Below are positions 52,130 through 61,149 of a stretch of 64,000 nucleotides of DNA, one piece after another; the first letter of the stretch is position 1, and the number at the start of each line of letters is the position of its first letter. A program made the translations under genes and the position numbers. The stretch is from the NCBI GenBank assembly GCA_947259375.1, contig CAMYLZ010000005.1, positions 1 through 64,000 of the forward strand. The letters run 5' to 3'. The notes beneath the pieces are model-generated. The model had not been told where the DNA came from. It did no database searches and was given only the letters and a program-made list of their open reading frames with translations. Origin of the DNA: an uncultured Parvularculaceae bacterium. GTDB lineage: Bacteria; Pseudomonadota; Alphaproteobacteria; Caulobacterales; Parvularculaceae.

Positions 52130-53341
52130 TTATGAACCTGGCAATTCGAGGATGCGCTTGGCGATGATGTTGAGCTGCACTTCCGAGGTGCCGCCCTCGA
52201 TGGAATTGGCTTTGGTGCGCAGCCAGCCGCGCGCAAGCTTGCCGTCGCGCGTGCGCTCGCCCTCCCATTCGAGCTCGTCGGAGCCCCCGGCATCCATCAT
52301 CAGCTCAAAGCGGCGCTTGTTAAGCTCAGTGCCGTAATATTTCAGCATCGACGAATTGGCGCCGACGCCCTGGCCGGTTTTCGCCTCGTCTTTCATGCGC
52401 TCCATGGTCAGCATGAACGCCCAGCCATCGACATCGGCCTCGGCGATTTTTCCGCGCAAGAGCGTATCCTCAAGCCGGCCGTCATCGCCAAGCCCGGATT
52501 TTTGCGCGGCGATCTCGCCAGGGCTGCGCGCCGCGAATAGCGAGCCCGAGCCGCCCGCACCGATCATTTCGCGCTCATGGGTAAGGAGATATTTCGCCAC
52601 ATCCCAGCCCTTGTTGAGCTCGCCGACAATCGCCGAAACGCCGGGCGCGTGTTCTTTCGGCGCGGTCGCGTCGTCAAAAAAGGTCTCGCAGAAGGGCGAC
52701 TTGCCGGAGATCAGTTTGATCGGTTTCGTTGAAACGCCTTCCTGGCCCATATCGACCAGTATGAAACTGATTCCGGTATGCTTCGTCGCCGACGGGTCCG
52801 TACGCACAAGGACGAAAATCCAGTCGGATTCATCGGCATAAGACGTCCAGATTTTCTGGCCGTTAATCAGCCAGTGATCGCCCTTATCCTCGCATTTGCA
52901 TTGCAGCGAGGCGAGATCGGAACCGGCGTTGGGTTCGGAATAGCCCTGGCACCAACGTATTTCGCCGCGCGCGATCGGCGGCAGGAAATGCGCCTTTTGC
53001 TCATGCGTACCGTATTTCAATAGCGCCGGCCCCAGCATCCAGATGCCGAAACTTTCAAGCGGCGAGCGCGCGCGGAGGCGGCGCATTTCCGCCTTGAGGA
53101 TTTTCACTTCATCGCGCGAAAGCCCGCCGCCGCCATATTCCTTCGGCCAGGCAGGCACGGTCCAGCCTTTCGCCGCCATGCGTTGCAACCAGATTTTTTG
53201 CGCTTCCGACTGAAACGTCCAGCGCTTGCCGCCCCAGCAGATTGCATCCTCGCCGCCAGCGCCGGCGTCGCGCATTTCCTTCGGGCAGTTTTCCTCCAGC
53301 CAGGCGCGGGTCTCCTTGCGGAATGTTTCAAGATCGCTCAT
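52130..53341 (-). CDS. Acyl-CoA dehydrogenase, larger subunit type
   Basis: A 403-residue FAD enzyme. KYGTHEQKAHFLPPIARGEIRWCQGYSEPNAGSDLASLQ is the substrate/FAD signature, WLINGQKIWTSYADESDWIFVLVRTD the second, and the C-terminal RGWLRTKANSIEGGTSEVQLNIIAKRILELPG contains the adenine-binding GGTSEVQ. Together with the dehydrogenase at 50979 it probably forms one heteromeric acyl-CoA dehydrogenase for bulky or polycyclic acyl chains, as reported for some paired FadE proteins. It starts 33 bp after the ligase gene. Confidence 0.94.
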   Translation of the reverse strand: MSDLETFRKETRAWLEENCPKEMRDAGAGGEDAICWGGKRWTFQSEAQKIWLQRMAAKGWTVPAWPKEYGGGGLSRDEVKILKAEMRRLRARSPLESFGIWMLGPALLKYGTHEQKAHFLPPIARGEIRWCQGYSEPNAGSDLASLQCKCEDKGDHWLINGQKIWTSYADESDWIFVLVRTDPSATKHTGISFILVDMGQEGVSTKPIKLISGKSPFCETFFDDATAPKEHAPGVSAIVGELNKGWDVAKYLLTHEREMIGAGGSGSLFAARSPGEIAAQKSGLGDDGRLEDTLLRGKIAEADVDGWAFMLTMERMKDEAKTGQGVGANSSMLKYYGTELNKRRFELMMDAGGSDELEWEGERTRDGKLARGWLRTKANSIEGGTSEVQLNIIAKRILELPGS

Positions 53342-53374
53342 CGGCGTCTTCCTCTCTTCAAATTTCCACGCGCG

Positions 53375-55093
53375 TCAGACCGACAACGCCGGCGGATGTT
53401 CCAGCGCGATCTTGCGCACGGTGATCTTGTCGAATTTCGCAGTGCCAAGGCGCGGCAAGGGCGCGGGCGACAGCCAGATGCGCTCGGGCGTTTTGAAATC
53501 CGCGAGCTCTTCGTTGATAAAGGCGCGCAGCTCCGTCAGATCGATTGTCGCGCCCTGTTTCGGGTAAATCACCAGGCCGACGCGCTCGCCCAATACTCGG
53601 TCCGGCACGGAGAACACCGCCGCCTCGGCGATATCGCCATGCTCATAGACCCGGTTTTCAACCTCGAGGCAGGAAACATTCTCGCCGCCGCGAATGATCA
53701 TGTCCTTGATGCGATCGACGATATAGACGAAGTCCTCATTGTCCATCTTGCCGAGATCGCCGGTGCGGAACCAGCCGTCTGACGTAATCGCCTTGGCGGT
53801 CTCTTCGGGAAGGTTCAGATAGCCGCGGAAATTCGCCGGCGAGCGGATCCAGATCTCACCCACGTCGCAGCGCGGAAGCTCCTTGCCGTCCTTCATGATC
53901 TTGATGTCAGTCAACGGCGGCAATGGACGGCCGGTCGAGTCCGGGCGCTCCTGATACATCTCCTGCGAGATGACGCAGCCCGCTGCATTTGTTTCAGACA
54001 ATCCGTAACCGGATGAAGGATTGGCGTTGGCGAACGCCGCCTTGAGTTTCCGGACATGGTCGGGCGGGCGCTTGGCGCCGCCGGAACCGATATCGACCAA
54101 GGTCGGCAGCCCTTCCGGGCCGACCGCGTGCATCAGCTCATAAGACTGGCTCGGCACGCCGACGAAATTGGTGAGCCGTTCTTCATTGATGATCCGCGCC
54201 GCGTCCTTCGCATCCCAGCGATACATCATGGCGAGACGGCGGCCGATAATCATCGACAACATGAAAATCGAATGCGAACCGGTGACATGGAACAGCGGCA
54301 CTGACAGGAGAATGCCCGGATCGTCGCCGACCGGGCTGACGCCGCCGCGCGCTTCGGTCAAGATCTGCAAGACGAACCACCAGGACCACAAGGTCGAGAC
54401 CGCGCCGCGATGGGTAAGGACAACGCCTTTCGGCTGGCCGGTCGAGCCGGAGGTGTAAACGATCGAAAAATCATCATCCGCGCCGATATCGACAGCCGGC
54501 ATGCTGGCTTCTTCCGAGGCGGCCAGAAGCGCCTCATAGCGATGATCGGCGCCCTCGCCCTCTTCGCGTGCGAGAATGAGCGTCAGTCCCATTTTCTCGC
54601 GCAAGGGCTTTAAGAATTCGAGCCGTTTGGCGTCGACAATGACAATTCGCGCGCCGCTGTCTTTAAGGCCGTATTCAATCTCGTCGGCTTTCCACCAGGC
54701 GTTCAGCGGCACGGTGACCGCACCTAGCGCGATGATCGCCATATAAGCGATGCACCATTCCGGATAATTGCGCATGGCGATGGCGACCCGGTCGCCTTGC
54801 TTGACGCCAAGCTCTGATTGCAGTGCATGAGCGAAGCGGCAGGCGCGCCGCCAGGTTTCCGCAAAGCTCAGGCGTTCGCCTTCAAAAATGATGAAATCTT
54901 TCTCGCCGTGTTTGATGCTGTCGGCGAAAACAGCGGCCAAATGCGGCGGCGCATTTTCAAAAATGCGATATTCGTTTCCGCCGATCTTGGCGGCGCCAAG
55001 CTGGAACCGCGGGTCGGTTCCGATCAGTTTCATCGCCGCAGCAAGCAGCGATTGCAAATTCAGCGGCGGCGCGTCAGCCAAAGCGTTTCCCAT
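53375..55093 (-). CDS. Acyl-CoA ligase (AMP-forming)
   Basis: A 572-residue adenylate-forming ligase that would activate a fatty or carboxylic acid with ATP and CoA. AMP-binding YTSGSTGQPKGVVLTH, the SGYGLSETNAAG box, DGWFRTGDLGKMDNEDFVYI and GGENVSCLEVENRV hinge are complete. The C-terminal catalytic Lys is in LPRLGTAKFDKITVR, a variant of the usual PRNATGK. It is the first gene of the operon and likely sets its substrate. No signal or membrane segment. Confidence 0.94.
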   Translation of the reverse strand: MGNALADAPPLNLQSLLAAAMKLIGTDPRFQLGAAKIGGNEYRIFENAPPHLAAVFADSIKHGEKDFIIFEGERLSFAETWRRACRFAHALQSELGVKQGDRVAIAMRNYPEWCIAYMAIIALGAVTVPLNAWWKADEIEYGLKDSGARIVIVDAKRLEFLKPLREKMGLTLILAREEGEGADHRYEALLAASEEASMPAVDIGADDDFSIVYTSGSTGQPKGVVLTHRGAVSTLWSWWFVLQILTEARGGVSPVGDDPGILLSVPLFHVTGSHSIFMLSMIIGRRLAMMYRWDAKDAARIINEERLTNFVGVPSQSYELMHAVGPEGLPTLVDIGSGGAKRPPDHVRKLKAAFANANPSSGYGLSETNAAGCVISQEMYQERPDSTGRPLPPLTDIKIMKDGKELPRCDVGEIWIRSPANFRGYLNLPEETAKAITSDGWFRTGDLGKMDNEDFVYIVDRIKDMIIRGGENVSCLEVENRVYEHGDIAEAAVFSVPDRVLGERVGLVIYPKQGATIDLTELRAFINEELADFKTPERIWLSPAPLPRLGTAKFDKITVRKIALEHPPALSV

Positions 55094-55209
55094 CCCTGAT
55101 ATCAGACCTTGTTCTGTCTTGGTTTCACGCTGCTTTAGTAGCGGAGCGCGCGACGCGACGGAACTGTCCTATGCAGTAGCTCGCTTGGCGATGTTTGGCG
55201 CCCGCTTGG

Positions 55210-56724
55210 CTATTTTCGGATTACGCGCGCCGCAAGCGATGCAAGGGCGGCGCGCGCCGCCTGTTCGATGCCGGCCGGGCGCCGCTCAGCCTGCCAAAGC
55301 GTATAAAGCGAAACGCAATAAATCACGCCGCCGGCGGCGATATCCGCGCCAAGGCGGAGCGGCGGAGCAAGCCCCTCAACCGCGCCGACGCCCGGCCGGA
55401 CCAGGAGAAACCATGCAGCCATCGCCGCGACCGCGCCAAGCGGCCGGCGCGCCGCCCATAAAGGCTCCCAGAACCGCGCCCGGCCGGCGCGCGCATAAAG
55501 CGCAAGGTTCAAGGCGACGTGCAAAAGACCTGTCCCGGCCGCCGCGACAACGCCGCCCATCAGCCCATGCGCCAGCACCGCCCAGATGAACACCGGCGTG
55601 CGAATGATGAAGAACGCGCATTCGCGAAAGAATACGAGGCGCGTCATGCCGAGCGCCACCGCATAGGACTGGGTCGCAACGAATAGCGCCTGCAAGCCGA
55701 CCACCGGCGCCAGCCAGGCGATCACCGGCGCCGCACCGGTCCATTTCCCGCCGAGAATGACGCCGGTGAAATCGGAAGCCACGAATGCCAACCCGAACGC
55801 CGCCGGCATGGCGAAAGCGCCAAGCGCCTCGACTCCGCGCAAGAACGCCTGGCGCATGCGCGCCGCATCGCCTTGCATTTCCGCCAGTCCCGGATAGAGC
55901 GCCCGCGTCAGCGGCGTTGCGATCTGCCCGGCGACCATTTCCGATAATTGAAAACCGAGAAAATAGGCGCCGGCGCCGCCCTGCCCGATCAGCCGGCTCA
56001 GGATCGGCACATCAAGCTTGTTGTTGAGCGCCGCCATAAAACTGACACCGCCAAGCCAGCCTGAAAAACCAATCAGCTTCCGGAAGGATTTCATGGAAAA
56101 AGCCGGCGCATGCGGGCGTAGCGCGTAGGAAAGCGTCGTCTGCACCAGCGCGCTCGCCAGCATGCCGCCGATGATCGCCCAATAGGTGCGAAAAATGATG
56201 GCGATGGCCAGCGATACACCGACCCCGGCAAGGCGATTGACGATGGTGATGATGAATTCCCGGGAAAAGCGCATCTCCCGCTCGAATTCGTAAAATCGCG
56301 GATTAAGCGCCCCGAGCAGCACCGGAACCAGCGCCGTGCCTGCAAACGCCCAGGCGAGGCGCGGATCGCCGTAGAAACGCGCCGCCAGCGGCGCCGCCGC
56401 GATCAGCGCCGCCCCGATCGCCAGCCCGCGCAGGAACGAAAACGTGAACAGGGTGTTGAGGTCGTCCCGCCCGGCGTCACGAAACTTCACCACCGCCTGC
56501 GACACGCCGATATCCGACACCCCTTGCAAAAGTTGCATGGTGATGGTCGCAGTCGCAACAATGCCAAAGTCTTCAGGGGCCAGCAGGCGGGCGATGATAA
56601 TAGTGTTGACCGCACCGATCAGGCGCGCCACAACGCCCGCGCCCATGATCCACGCCGCGCCATGGGCGACGCGCGCAGAAAGCGTCGCTCCGTATTTCTG
56701 TGGCGGGTTTACTTGACTAGTCAT
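55210..56724 (-). CDS. Polysaccharide/lipid-linked oligosaccharide flippase
   Basis: A 504-residue membrane protein of the Wzx-like MOP superfamily with about twelve to fourteen helices. The start ARVAHGAAWIMGAGVVARLIGAVNTIIIARLLAPEDFGIVATA is the family hallmark, followed by VVKFRDAGRDDLNTLFTFS and GQGGAGAYFLGFQLSEMVAG. It would move a lipid-linked sugar across the inner membrane. No glycosyltransferases are adjacent, so the sugar is unknown. It is a single gene, divergent from the phosphatase at 56860. Confidence 0.92.
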   Translation of the reverse strand: MTSQVNPPQKYGATLSARVAHGAAWIMGAGVVARLIGAVNTIIIARLLAPEDFGIVATATITMQLLQGVSDIGVSQAVVKFRDAGRDDLNTLFTFSFLRGLAIGAALIAAAPLAARFYGDPRLAWAFAGTALVPVLLGALNPRFYEFEREMRFSREFIITIVNRLAGVGVSLAIAIIFRTYWAIIGGMLASALVQTTLSYALRPHAPAFSMKSFRKLIGFSGWLGGVSFMAALNNKLDVPILSRLIGQGGAGAYFLGFQLSEMVAGQIATPLTRALYPGLAEMQGDAARMRQAFLRGVEALGAFAMPAAFGLAFVASDFTGVILGGKWTGAAPVIAWLAPVVGLQALFVATQSYAVALGMTRLVFFRECAFFIIRTPVFIWAVLAHGLMGGVVAAAGTGLLHVALNLALYARAGRARFWEPLWAARRPLGAVAAMAAWFLLVRPGVGAVEGLAPPLRLGADIAAGGVIYCVSLYTLWQAERRPAGIEQAARAALASLAARVIRK

Positions 56725-56859
56725 GAATTTGGGCTCATCTGCACTATTATTCGTTTAACCCGGTTTCCCGAGATTGGCGACGATTTGGCCGCCGGGCTTG
56801 CGCCCAGCAGCGCCAAGCGTAATGTGCCGCCGTCAATCGACCAACAAGAAAGACGCCAC

Positions 56860-57651
56860 ATGCCGCATGCCTCCGCCCTGATGACTGTGATGATCAACGC
56901 CGCGCGTAAAGCGGCCCGCGGTCTCATACGCGACTTCGGCGAGACGCAGGCGTTGCAGGTGTCGCGCAAAGGCGCCGCCGATTTCGTCAGCCGCGCCGAT
57001 TTGAAAGCCGAAGAAGAGCTTTACGAAGAGCTGTCGAAAGCCCGCCCGAAATATGGTTTCGTCATGGAAGAAAAAGGCGAAATCGAAGGGCCGGACAATT
57101 CCAACCGCTGGATCATCGATCCGCTCGACGGCACTACCAACTTTCTGCACGGCCTGCCGCAATTCGCGATTTCCATCGCGCTTGAGCGCGACCGCCAGCC
57201 CTATGCGGGCGTTGTCTATAATCCGGCGACGGATGAGTTGTTCTGGGCCGAAAAAGGCGAAGGCGCTTATCTCAACGACCGGCGCATCCGGGTTTCGGGC
57301 CGCAGCGATCTTAGCACTTGCCTGTTCGCCTGCGGGCTGCCCTTCGCCGGGCGGCCGGGCCGGCGCCGCGCGCTGGAAGAGGCGCGGCAGGTGTTGAAGG
57401 AAACCGCCGGCGTGCGCCGTTTCGGCGCCGCCGCGCTCGACCTTGCTTATGTGGCCGCCGGACGGTTCGACGCCTTCTGGGAACGCGATCTCAATATCTG
57501 GGATGTCGCCGCCGGCGCGGCGCTGGTGCGTGAAGCGGGCGGCATCATCAGCGAGATCGATGGCGGCAAGAGCTTCCTCAATAATGGTTCCATCCTCGCC
57601 GCCAATCCGGAAGTCCACGACAAGGCAATGGCGTTGCTGGCGAACGGATAA
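56860..57651 (+). CDS. suhB: Inositol-monophosphatase-family enzyme
   Basis: A 263-residue lithium-sensitive-type phosphatase from the ATG at 56860; a longer reading overlaps the divergent flippase gene and lacks homology. Metal ligands sit in FVMEEKGEI, WIIDPLDGTTNFLHGLPQFAISIAL and WDVAAGAALVREAGG. Members cleave inositol-1-phosphate or related phosphates; some (SuhB) also aid rRNA processing. The symbol is by family resemblance. It converges on the TPR regulator with 10 bp between stops. Confidence 0.93.
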   Translation: MPHASALMTVMINAARKAARGLIRDFGETQALQVSRKGAADFVSRADLKAEEELYEELSKARPKYGFVMEEKGEIEGPDNSNRWIIDPLDGTTNFLHGLPQFAISIALERDRQPYAGVVYNPATDELFWAEKGEGAYLNDRRIRVSGRSDLSTCLFACGLPFAGRPGRRRALEEARQVLKETAGVRRFGAAALDLAYVAAGRFDAFWERDLNIWDVAAGAALVREAGGIISEIDGGKSFLNNGSILAANPEVHDKAMALLANG

Positions 57652-57661
57652 GCGGTGCGGC

Positions 57662-59371
57662 TTATCCTTGCGGCGTCCGCCCTTTGAGGGAAGCGAAATC
57701 AGCTGCAACCATGTCAATGGCTGCATCCTGCCATTGCCAGGCGCGCAGGATTGTTGCGGGATCGCCCGCCGCATCCGGAAAGGCCGCCTGAAAAGCGCCC
57801 CAATTCGACAGCGCCTCATCGGTTTCGCCATATCGCGCCAGCGCGGCCGCGTTGATCAACGCGCTGATCAGGCTGCCGTCAGCAGCATAAGCGCGCGCAT
57901 GCAGCAGCGCCTTTTGGCTGTCGCCATTGCGGTAATAATAGATCGCCAATCCATGGTGAAACCAGTTCGGGTGGCCGGGATTCATGTCAATCGCCTTTTC
58001 GGAAAGCATCCGCCCCCGAGGCGCGTTCTCCACGGTAATCAACACATTGCCAGCGGAGACCATCGCGGCTGAGTCATTCGGATTCAGATCAATCGCCTGT
58101 TCCGCATAGAGCGCCGCTTGCTCATATTCGCCGCTGATCAGATAGGCGTTCGACAAATAGGTGAGCGCCATCGCGTCATAGGGGTCGAGCGCTGCGGCGC
58201 GGCGCGCCGCGCGCAAGGACCGGCCCGCAGCGGACGCCGCATCCGGGTTGAAACCGAAGCGCAGTTCATCGCCGTAAACCCAGGACAACATCGCCCAGCC
58301 GCTCACCCAGTCGGGAGAAGCTTCGAGCGTCGCTTCGAGGCAATTGCGCGCCGCCTCGTGTTTCTTTTCGGACTTCTGCCGGGCGTAACTGTAAAATGTC
58401 AGCAGGCAGACATAATCGCCCATCGCAACACTTTCTGCTTCCGCGAGTTTTCGCTGCAAATATGAATCAATGACGCCATAGGGCTGACCAAGCGCGCTTG
58501 AAACATCGCGTGTAAGTTCGGTCTTTGCGAGAGCGAACGCATGCGTGTCGCTGACGGCAAAATCATATTTGTGCGACCAAACGACGATCGAACTACGCAC
58601 ATCAACGAGCTGGCTGGTGACAGTAACTTTGTCGCCGGACCTTTCCACCATCCCGGAAAGCTTGAATTCGGAATCAAACAGACCGCTGCCGTCAAGATGG
58701 GCTTTGCCGGCAATGCCGATCATTTCATTATCGCAAATGACGAGGTTTTTGAAACGGCTCAGCCCGTCCAGCAAGGCGAATTTTAGCCCGTCCGCCAGCG
58801 ACGCCAGCACCGGGTCGTCCGACAGCACGGTCATTTTTGCAATATGGACATGAGGGCCAATGGATTGATGCGCCATCGCAGGTTCAGGCGCGCCGCGCAG
58901 CGCCGCCACATTCGCGAACAAGGCGGCGGTGATCGCGCTTGCCGCGGCGATACCCGCCGGCGCCCATCGCAACAGCCGCCGGCGCAACGGATTTCCGCCG
59001 CGTGCGCCTGAGTTACGCTTCGTATTAAAATGCGTCGCTGCAGGCGCACCCAACACGATTTCCGGCACATAAGCGCCGCGCGGCACCGAGATCACCACAT
59101 CGTCACGCGCGCCCGGACCGGCATAATAAGCGTCCAGCATTTTGCGCAAGCGGCCCGCCTGCACCCTGACGATCGGGTCTATATTCGGGTCAAAATTTTC
59201 GTCGCGGCCAAATACGTCCTGCGCAATGCAGACGCCCGACAGCCTGTTGGCCTTGCCGTTCAAATACTGATCGACAATATATCTGAGAAAGCTGGAGCAA
59301 CGATCTGACCGTTGAAACTCCTCGCTCGCAAGAATCCTTTTGAGCGAGCGATCAACTAATACTCTGTCCAT
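57662..59371 (-). CDS. DNA-binding-domain/TPR transmembrane regulator
   Basis: A 569-residue protein with three parts. Residues 1-115 form a domain (FLRYIVDQYLNGKANRLSGVCIAQDVFGRD, then NFDPNIDPIVRVQAGRLRKML and VVISVPRGAYVPEI) found at the start of many proteobacterial TPR proteins and thought to bind DNA. A membrane helix follows near residues 140-160, then a TolB/FlgO-like domain and TPR repeats (LDPYDAMALTYLSNAYLISG; LNPNDSAAMVSAG). The ATG at 59371 was chosen; a GTG at 59410 is possible. It is a one-component membrane regulator by inference. Confidence 0.85.
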   Translation of the reverse strand: MDRVLVDRSLKRILASEEFQRSDRCSSFLRYIVDQYLNGKANRLSGVCIAQDVFGRDENFDPNIDPIVRVQAGRLRKMLDAYYAGPGARDDVVISVPRGAYVPEIVLGAPAATHFNTKRNSGARGGNPLRRRLLRWAPAGIAAASAITAALFANVAALRGAPEPAMAHQSIGPHVHIAKMTVLSDDPVLASLADGLKFALLDGLSRFKNLVICDNEMIGIAGKAHLDGSGLFDSEFKLSGMVERSGDKVTVTSQLVDVRSSIVVWSHKYDFAVSDTHAFALAKTELTRDVSSALGQPYGVIDSYLQRKLAEAESVAMGDYVCLLTFYSYARQKSEKKHEAARNCLEATLEASPDWVSGWAMLSWVYGDELRFGFNPDAASAAGRSLRAARRAAALDPYDAMALTYLSNAYLISGEYEQAALYAEQAIDLNPNDSAAMVSAGNVLITVENAPRGRMLSEKAIDMNPGHPNWFHHGLAIYYYRNGDSQKALLHARAYAADGSLISALINAAALARYGETDEALSNWGAFQAAFPDAAGDPATILRAWQWQDAAIDMVAADFASLKGRTPQG

Positions 59372-59410
59372 ATAAACGAAGACCCACGGGAAACGGAAAA
59401 CACACGACAC

Positions 59411-59488
59411 GTAACACGCACGATTTCTTCGCGCTGTTACCGTTACGGACGTTTCCCACCGGGTATGCGGGAGCCATGTAACGGTAAC
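59411..59488. promoter_or_regulatory. Cluster of GTTAC half-sites between divergent genes
   Basis: GTTACCGTTAC (59436-59446) and its exact inverse GTAACGGTAAC (59478-59488) are centred 42 bp apart, four helical turns. Each arm is itself a doubled GTTAC. A fifth GTAAC is at 59411-59415. The array fills the gap between the divergent regulator and the 59565 gene, as an operator for cooperative binding might. Confidence 0.6.
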
Positions 59489-59564
59489 TTTCTCCCCAGT
59501 CTCGCAATTATGTTTATCAACTTTTCCGCAGGTGGCAACACGACATCACTTTTTGGAGGGTGGA

Positions 59565-59951
59565 ATGCACCAAGCCTGGATCGCATCGACTGACGAAAGC
59601 GAACTCGAACGCTTGTTCAAGAGCTGGCGCAAGCTATCTCGATTAGAAACACAATCCGGTTTTGATGGCGCGACTGCTTCAACGCGCAGGTCCGAAAGCA
59701 CGGGCTCGAACTTTTACCCCTGGGTGCTGACGGACACCGCAACCCGGCATCGCGCCGATAGCGCGCGCGACCTGTTGTACAAGCTCGCCTTCTGGCGCTG
59801 GTCCAACCCAAATCTCGGCGCACGTTGCGGCGCTATGAATAGCATCGACGCTGTTCTTTATTCAGCATTTCGCGATCTGGTCGAGCTTACCGGAGAGGAA
59901 GAGGTCATGACGGCTTTCGACCGGCGAACCAATTTAATGCGCAATCCCTGA
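59565..59951 (+). CDS. Unknown 128-residue protein, divergent from TPR regulator
   Basis: A soluble protein from the ATG at 59565 with TTGGAGGG 5 nt before it; the GGAGG decides this over a start 33 bp earlier. The N-terminal half is polar and charged (STDESELERLFKSWRKLSRL), the C-terminal half is helical (SARDLLYKLAFWRWSNPNLG and SIDAVLYSAFRDLVELTGEE). No signal peptide or membrane segment and no recognised family. It shares its promoter region with the membrane regulator, so it may be that regulator's target. Confidence 0.75.
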   Translation: MHQAWIASTDESELERLFKSWRKLSRLETQSGFDGATASTRRSESTGSNFYPWVLTDTATRHRADSARDLLYKLAFWRWSNPNLGARCGAMNSIDAVLYSAFRDLVELTGEEEVMTAFDRRTNLMRNP

Positions 59952-60039
59952 TTTCGAAATGACGGCCGCCTGATCCGGTTGCGCCGCATCCGTCTTAAAC
60001 TTGTCCAGCCAAGCCGCGCCCGGCGTTAAACGCGGCGCA

Positions 60040-60297
60040 TTAGACGCAGCGAAAATGCCGGTAGCGCCAGCGTACATCCTGCGGGTTGGCGGTCTCGCCG
60101 TCATAAACGGCGCTGCGCCCGTAAGCGGCGCAATGGGAATCGGCCTCGGCCTGTAAATCATCCGGGTCAAAATCATACGGGTCGTAAGGAATGGTGATCG
60201 ACGGCTCTTCGCCATAGCGCGGGCCGGTATCGCTCACGCAGGCGCTCAACGCCGCCGCGCCGACAAACGCCAGGACGCATCGCGTCAAAACTTTCAT
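60040..60297 (-). CDS. Small lipoprotein, unknown
   Basis: An 85-residue protein with a lipoprotein signal (LAFVGAAALSAC) from the ATG at 60297, which has GGGGAGG upstream. The mature part is acidic, with a Tyr/Pro/Asp-rich stretch (YDPYDFDPDDLQ) and two cysteines (SHCAAYG; HFRCV) likely to form a disulphide in the periplasm. No family was recognised. It follows the Hsp20 gene's terminator, so it is a separate transcript. Confidence 0.75.
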   Translation of the reverse strand: MKVLTRCVLAFVGAAALSACVSDTGPRYGEEPSITIPYDPYDFDPDDLQAEADSHCAAYGRSAVYDGETANPQDVRWRYRHFRCV

Positions 60298-60360
60298 AAA
60301 CCGCCTCCCCTTTCGCCTCCCAGCCAGGCGCCCGCGCCATGCTAGCAATGCCGCGGCCAT

Positions 60361-60397
60361 TAAAAAAGAGCGCGGGGAGGGCGGTCCCGCGCTCTTT
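60361..60397 (-). terminator. Intrinsic terminator after the Hsp20 gene
   Basis: AAAGAGCGCGGG (60365-60376) pairs perfectly with CCCGCGCTCTTT (60386-60397), a 12-bp stem; on the minus strand it runs into six T (60367-60362). It begins 39 bp after the Hsp20 stop at 60436. The A-rich flank could also let it work for the other strand. Confidence 0.93.
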
Positions 60398-60435
60398 GCA
60401 GTCAGGAGGGGCGCCGATTGCCGGCTTTCGCCTGT

Positions 60436-60897
60436 TTAGGCGGCGTCGACATCCTTGAGGATTTTGACATTTTCCGCCTCGCCGCCTTTGATCGAAATCT
60501 TGCGCGGCTTCATCGCCTCGGGAATTTCGCGGCGCAGCTCCACATTCAACAGGCCGTTGACCAAAGACGCGCCGGCGACTTCCACATGCTCGGCGAGCTG
60601 GAAGCGGCGCTGGAAAGAGCGCCCGGCAATGCCCTGGTGCAGATAGGTCCGCCCCTCGTCGCTATCGGCGCGCGAGCCGGTGACGGTAAGCGTTTGCTGG
60701 TGCAGTTCGACATCGAGTTCGTCTTCGCCGAACCCGGCGACCGCCAGCGTGATCCGGTAATTATTCTCGTCCACCCGTTCGATATTATAGGGCGGATAAC
60801 CGCCAGTTTCCGCCTTGCCCGCATTGTCGAGCAGATCGAAAACCCGGTCGAAACCGACCGTGGAACGGTAGAGGGGTGTAAGATCGAAAGTACGCAT
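60436..60897 (-). CDS. ibpA: Small heat-shock protein (Hsp20/IbpA type)
   Basis: A 153-residue alpha-crystallin-domain chaperone from the ATG at 60897, which follows a near-perfect AAGGAGG site. The N-terminal MRTFDLTPLYRSTVGFDRVFDLLD is IbpA-like, the crystallin domain runs from ENNYRITLAVAGFGEDELDVEL to the GRSFQRRFQLAEHVEV strand, and VNGLLNVELRREIPEAMKPRKI ends it, with the conserved I/L-E-L segment. It holds unfolding proteins in solution during heat or oxidative stress. No CIRCE- or ROSE-type element was found upstream. Confidence 0.95.
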   Translation of the reverse strand: MRTFDLTPLYRSTVGFDRVFDLLDNAGKAETGGYPPYNIERVDENNYRITLAVAGFGEDELDVELHQQTLTVTGSRADSDEGRTYLHQGIAGRSFQRRFQLAEHVEVAGASLVNGLLNVELRREIPEAMKPRKISIKGGEAENVKILKDVDAA

Positions 60898-61149
60898 GTT
60901 GCTTGTCCTCCTTATCGTCAAGCGAGGTTCAGCGCGACTTCAGCCCGCCATCATGGCCAGACCAGCCGCGCCCAGTTGGTGCGATGACGGACCCTTTCGG
61001 CCTCCGTCACGAATTGAAATAGGCGCCCCCCGGCGCCGTTCAAGAGCCCGCCAGCACGGTTTTTGCGCGTTCGCGCGCCCGGCAAAGCATGGTAAGGACG
61101 GGGCCCATTTCCTGTCGACCTGTGCCTTCATCTGTTGGGAGCGAGTTTT

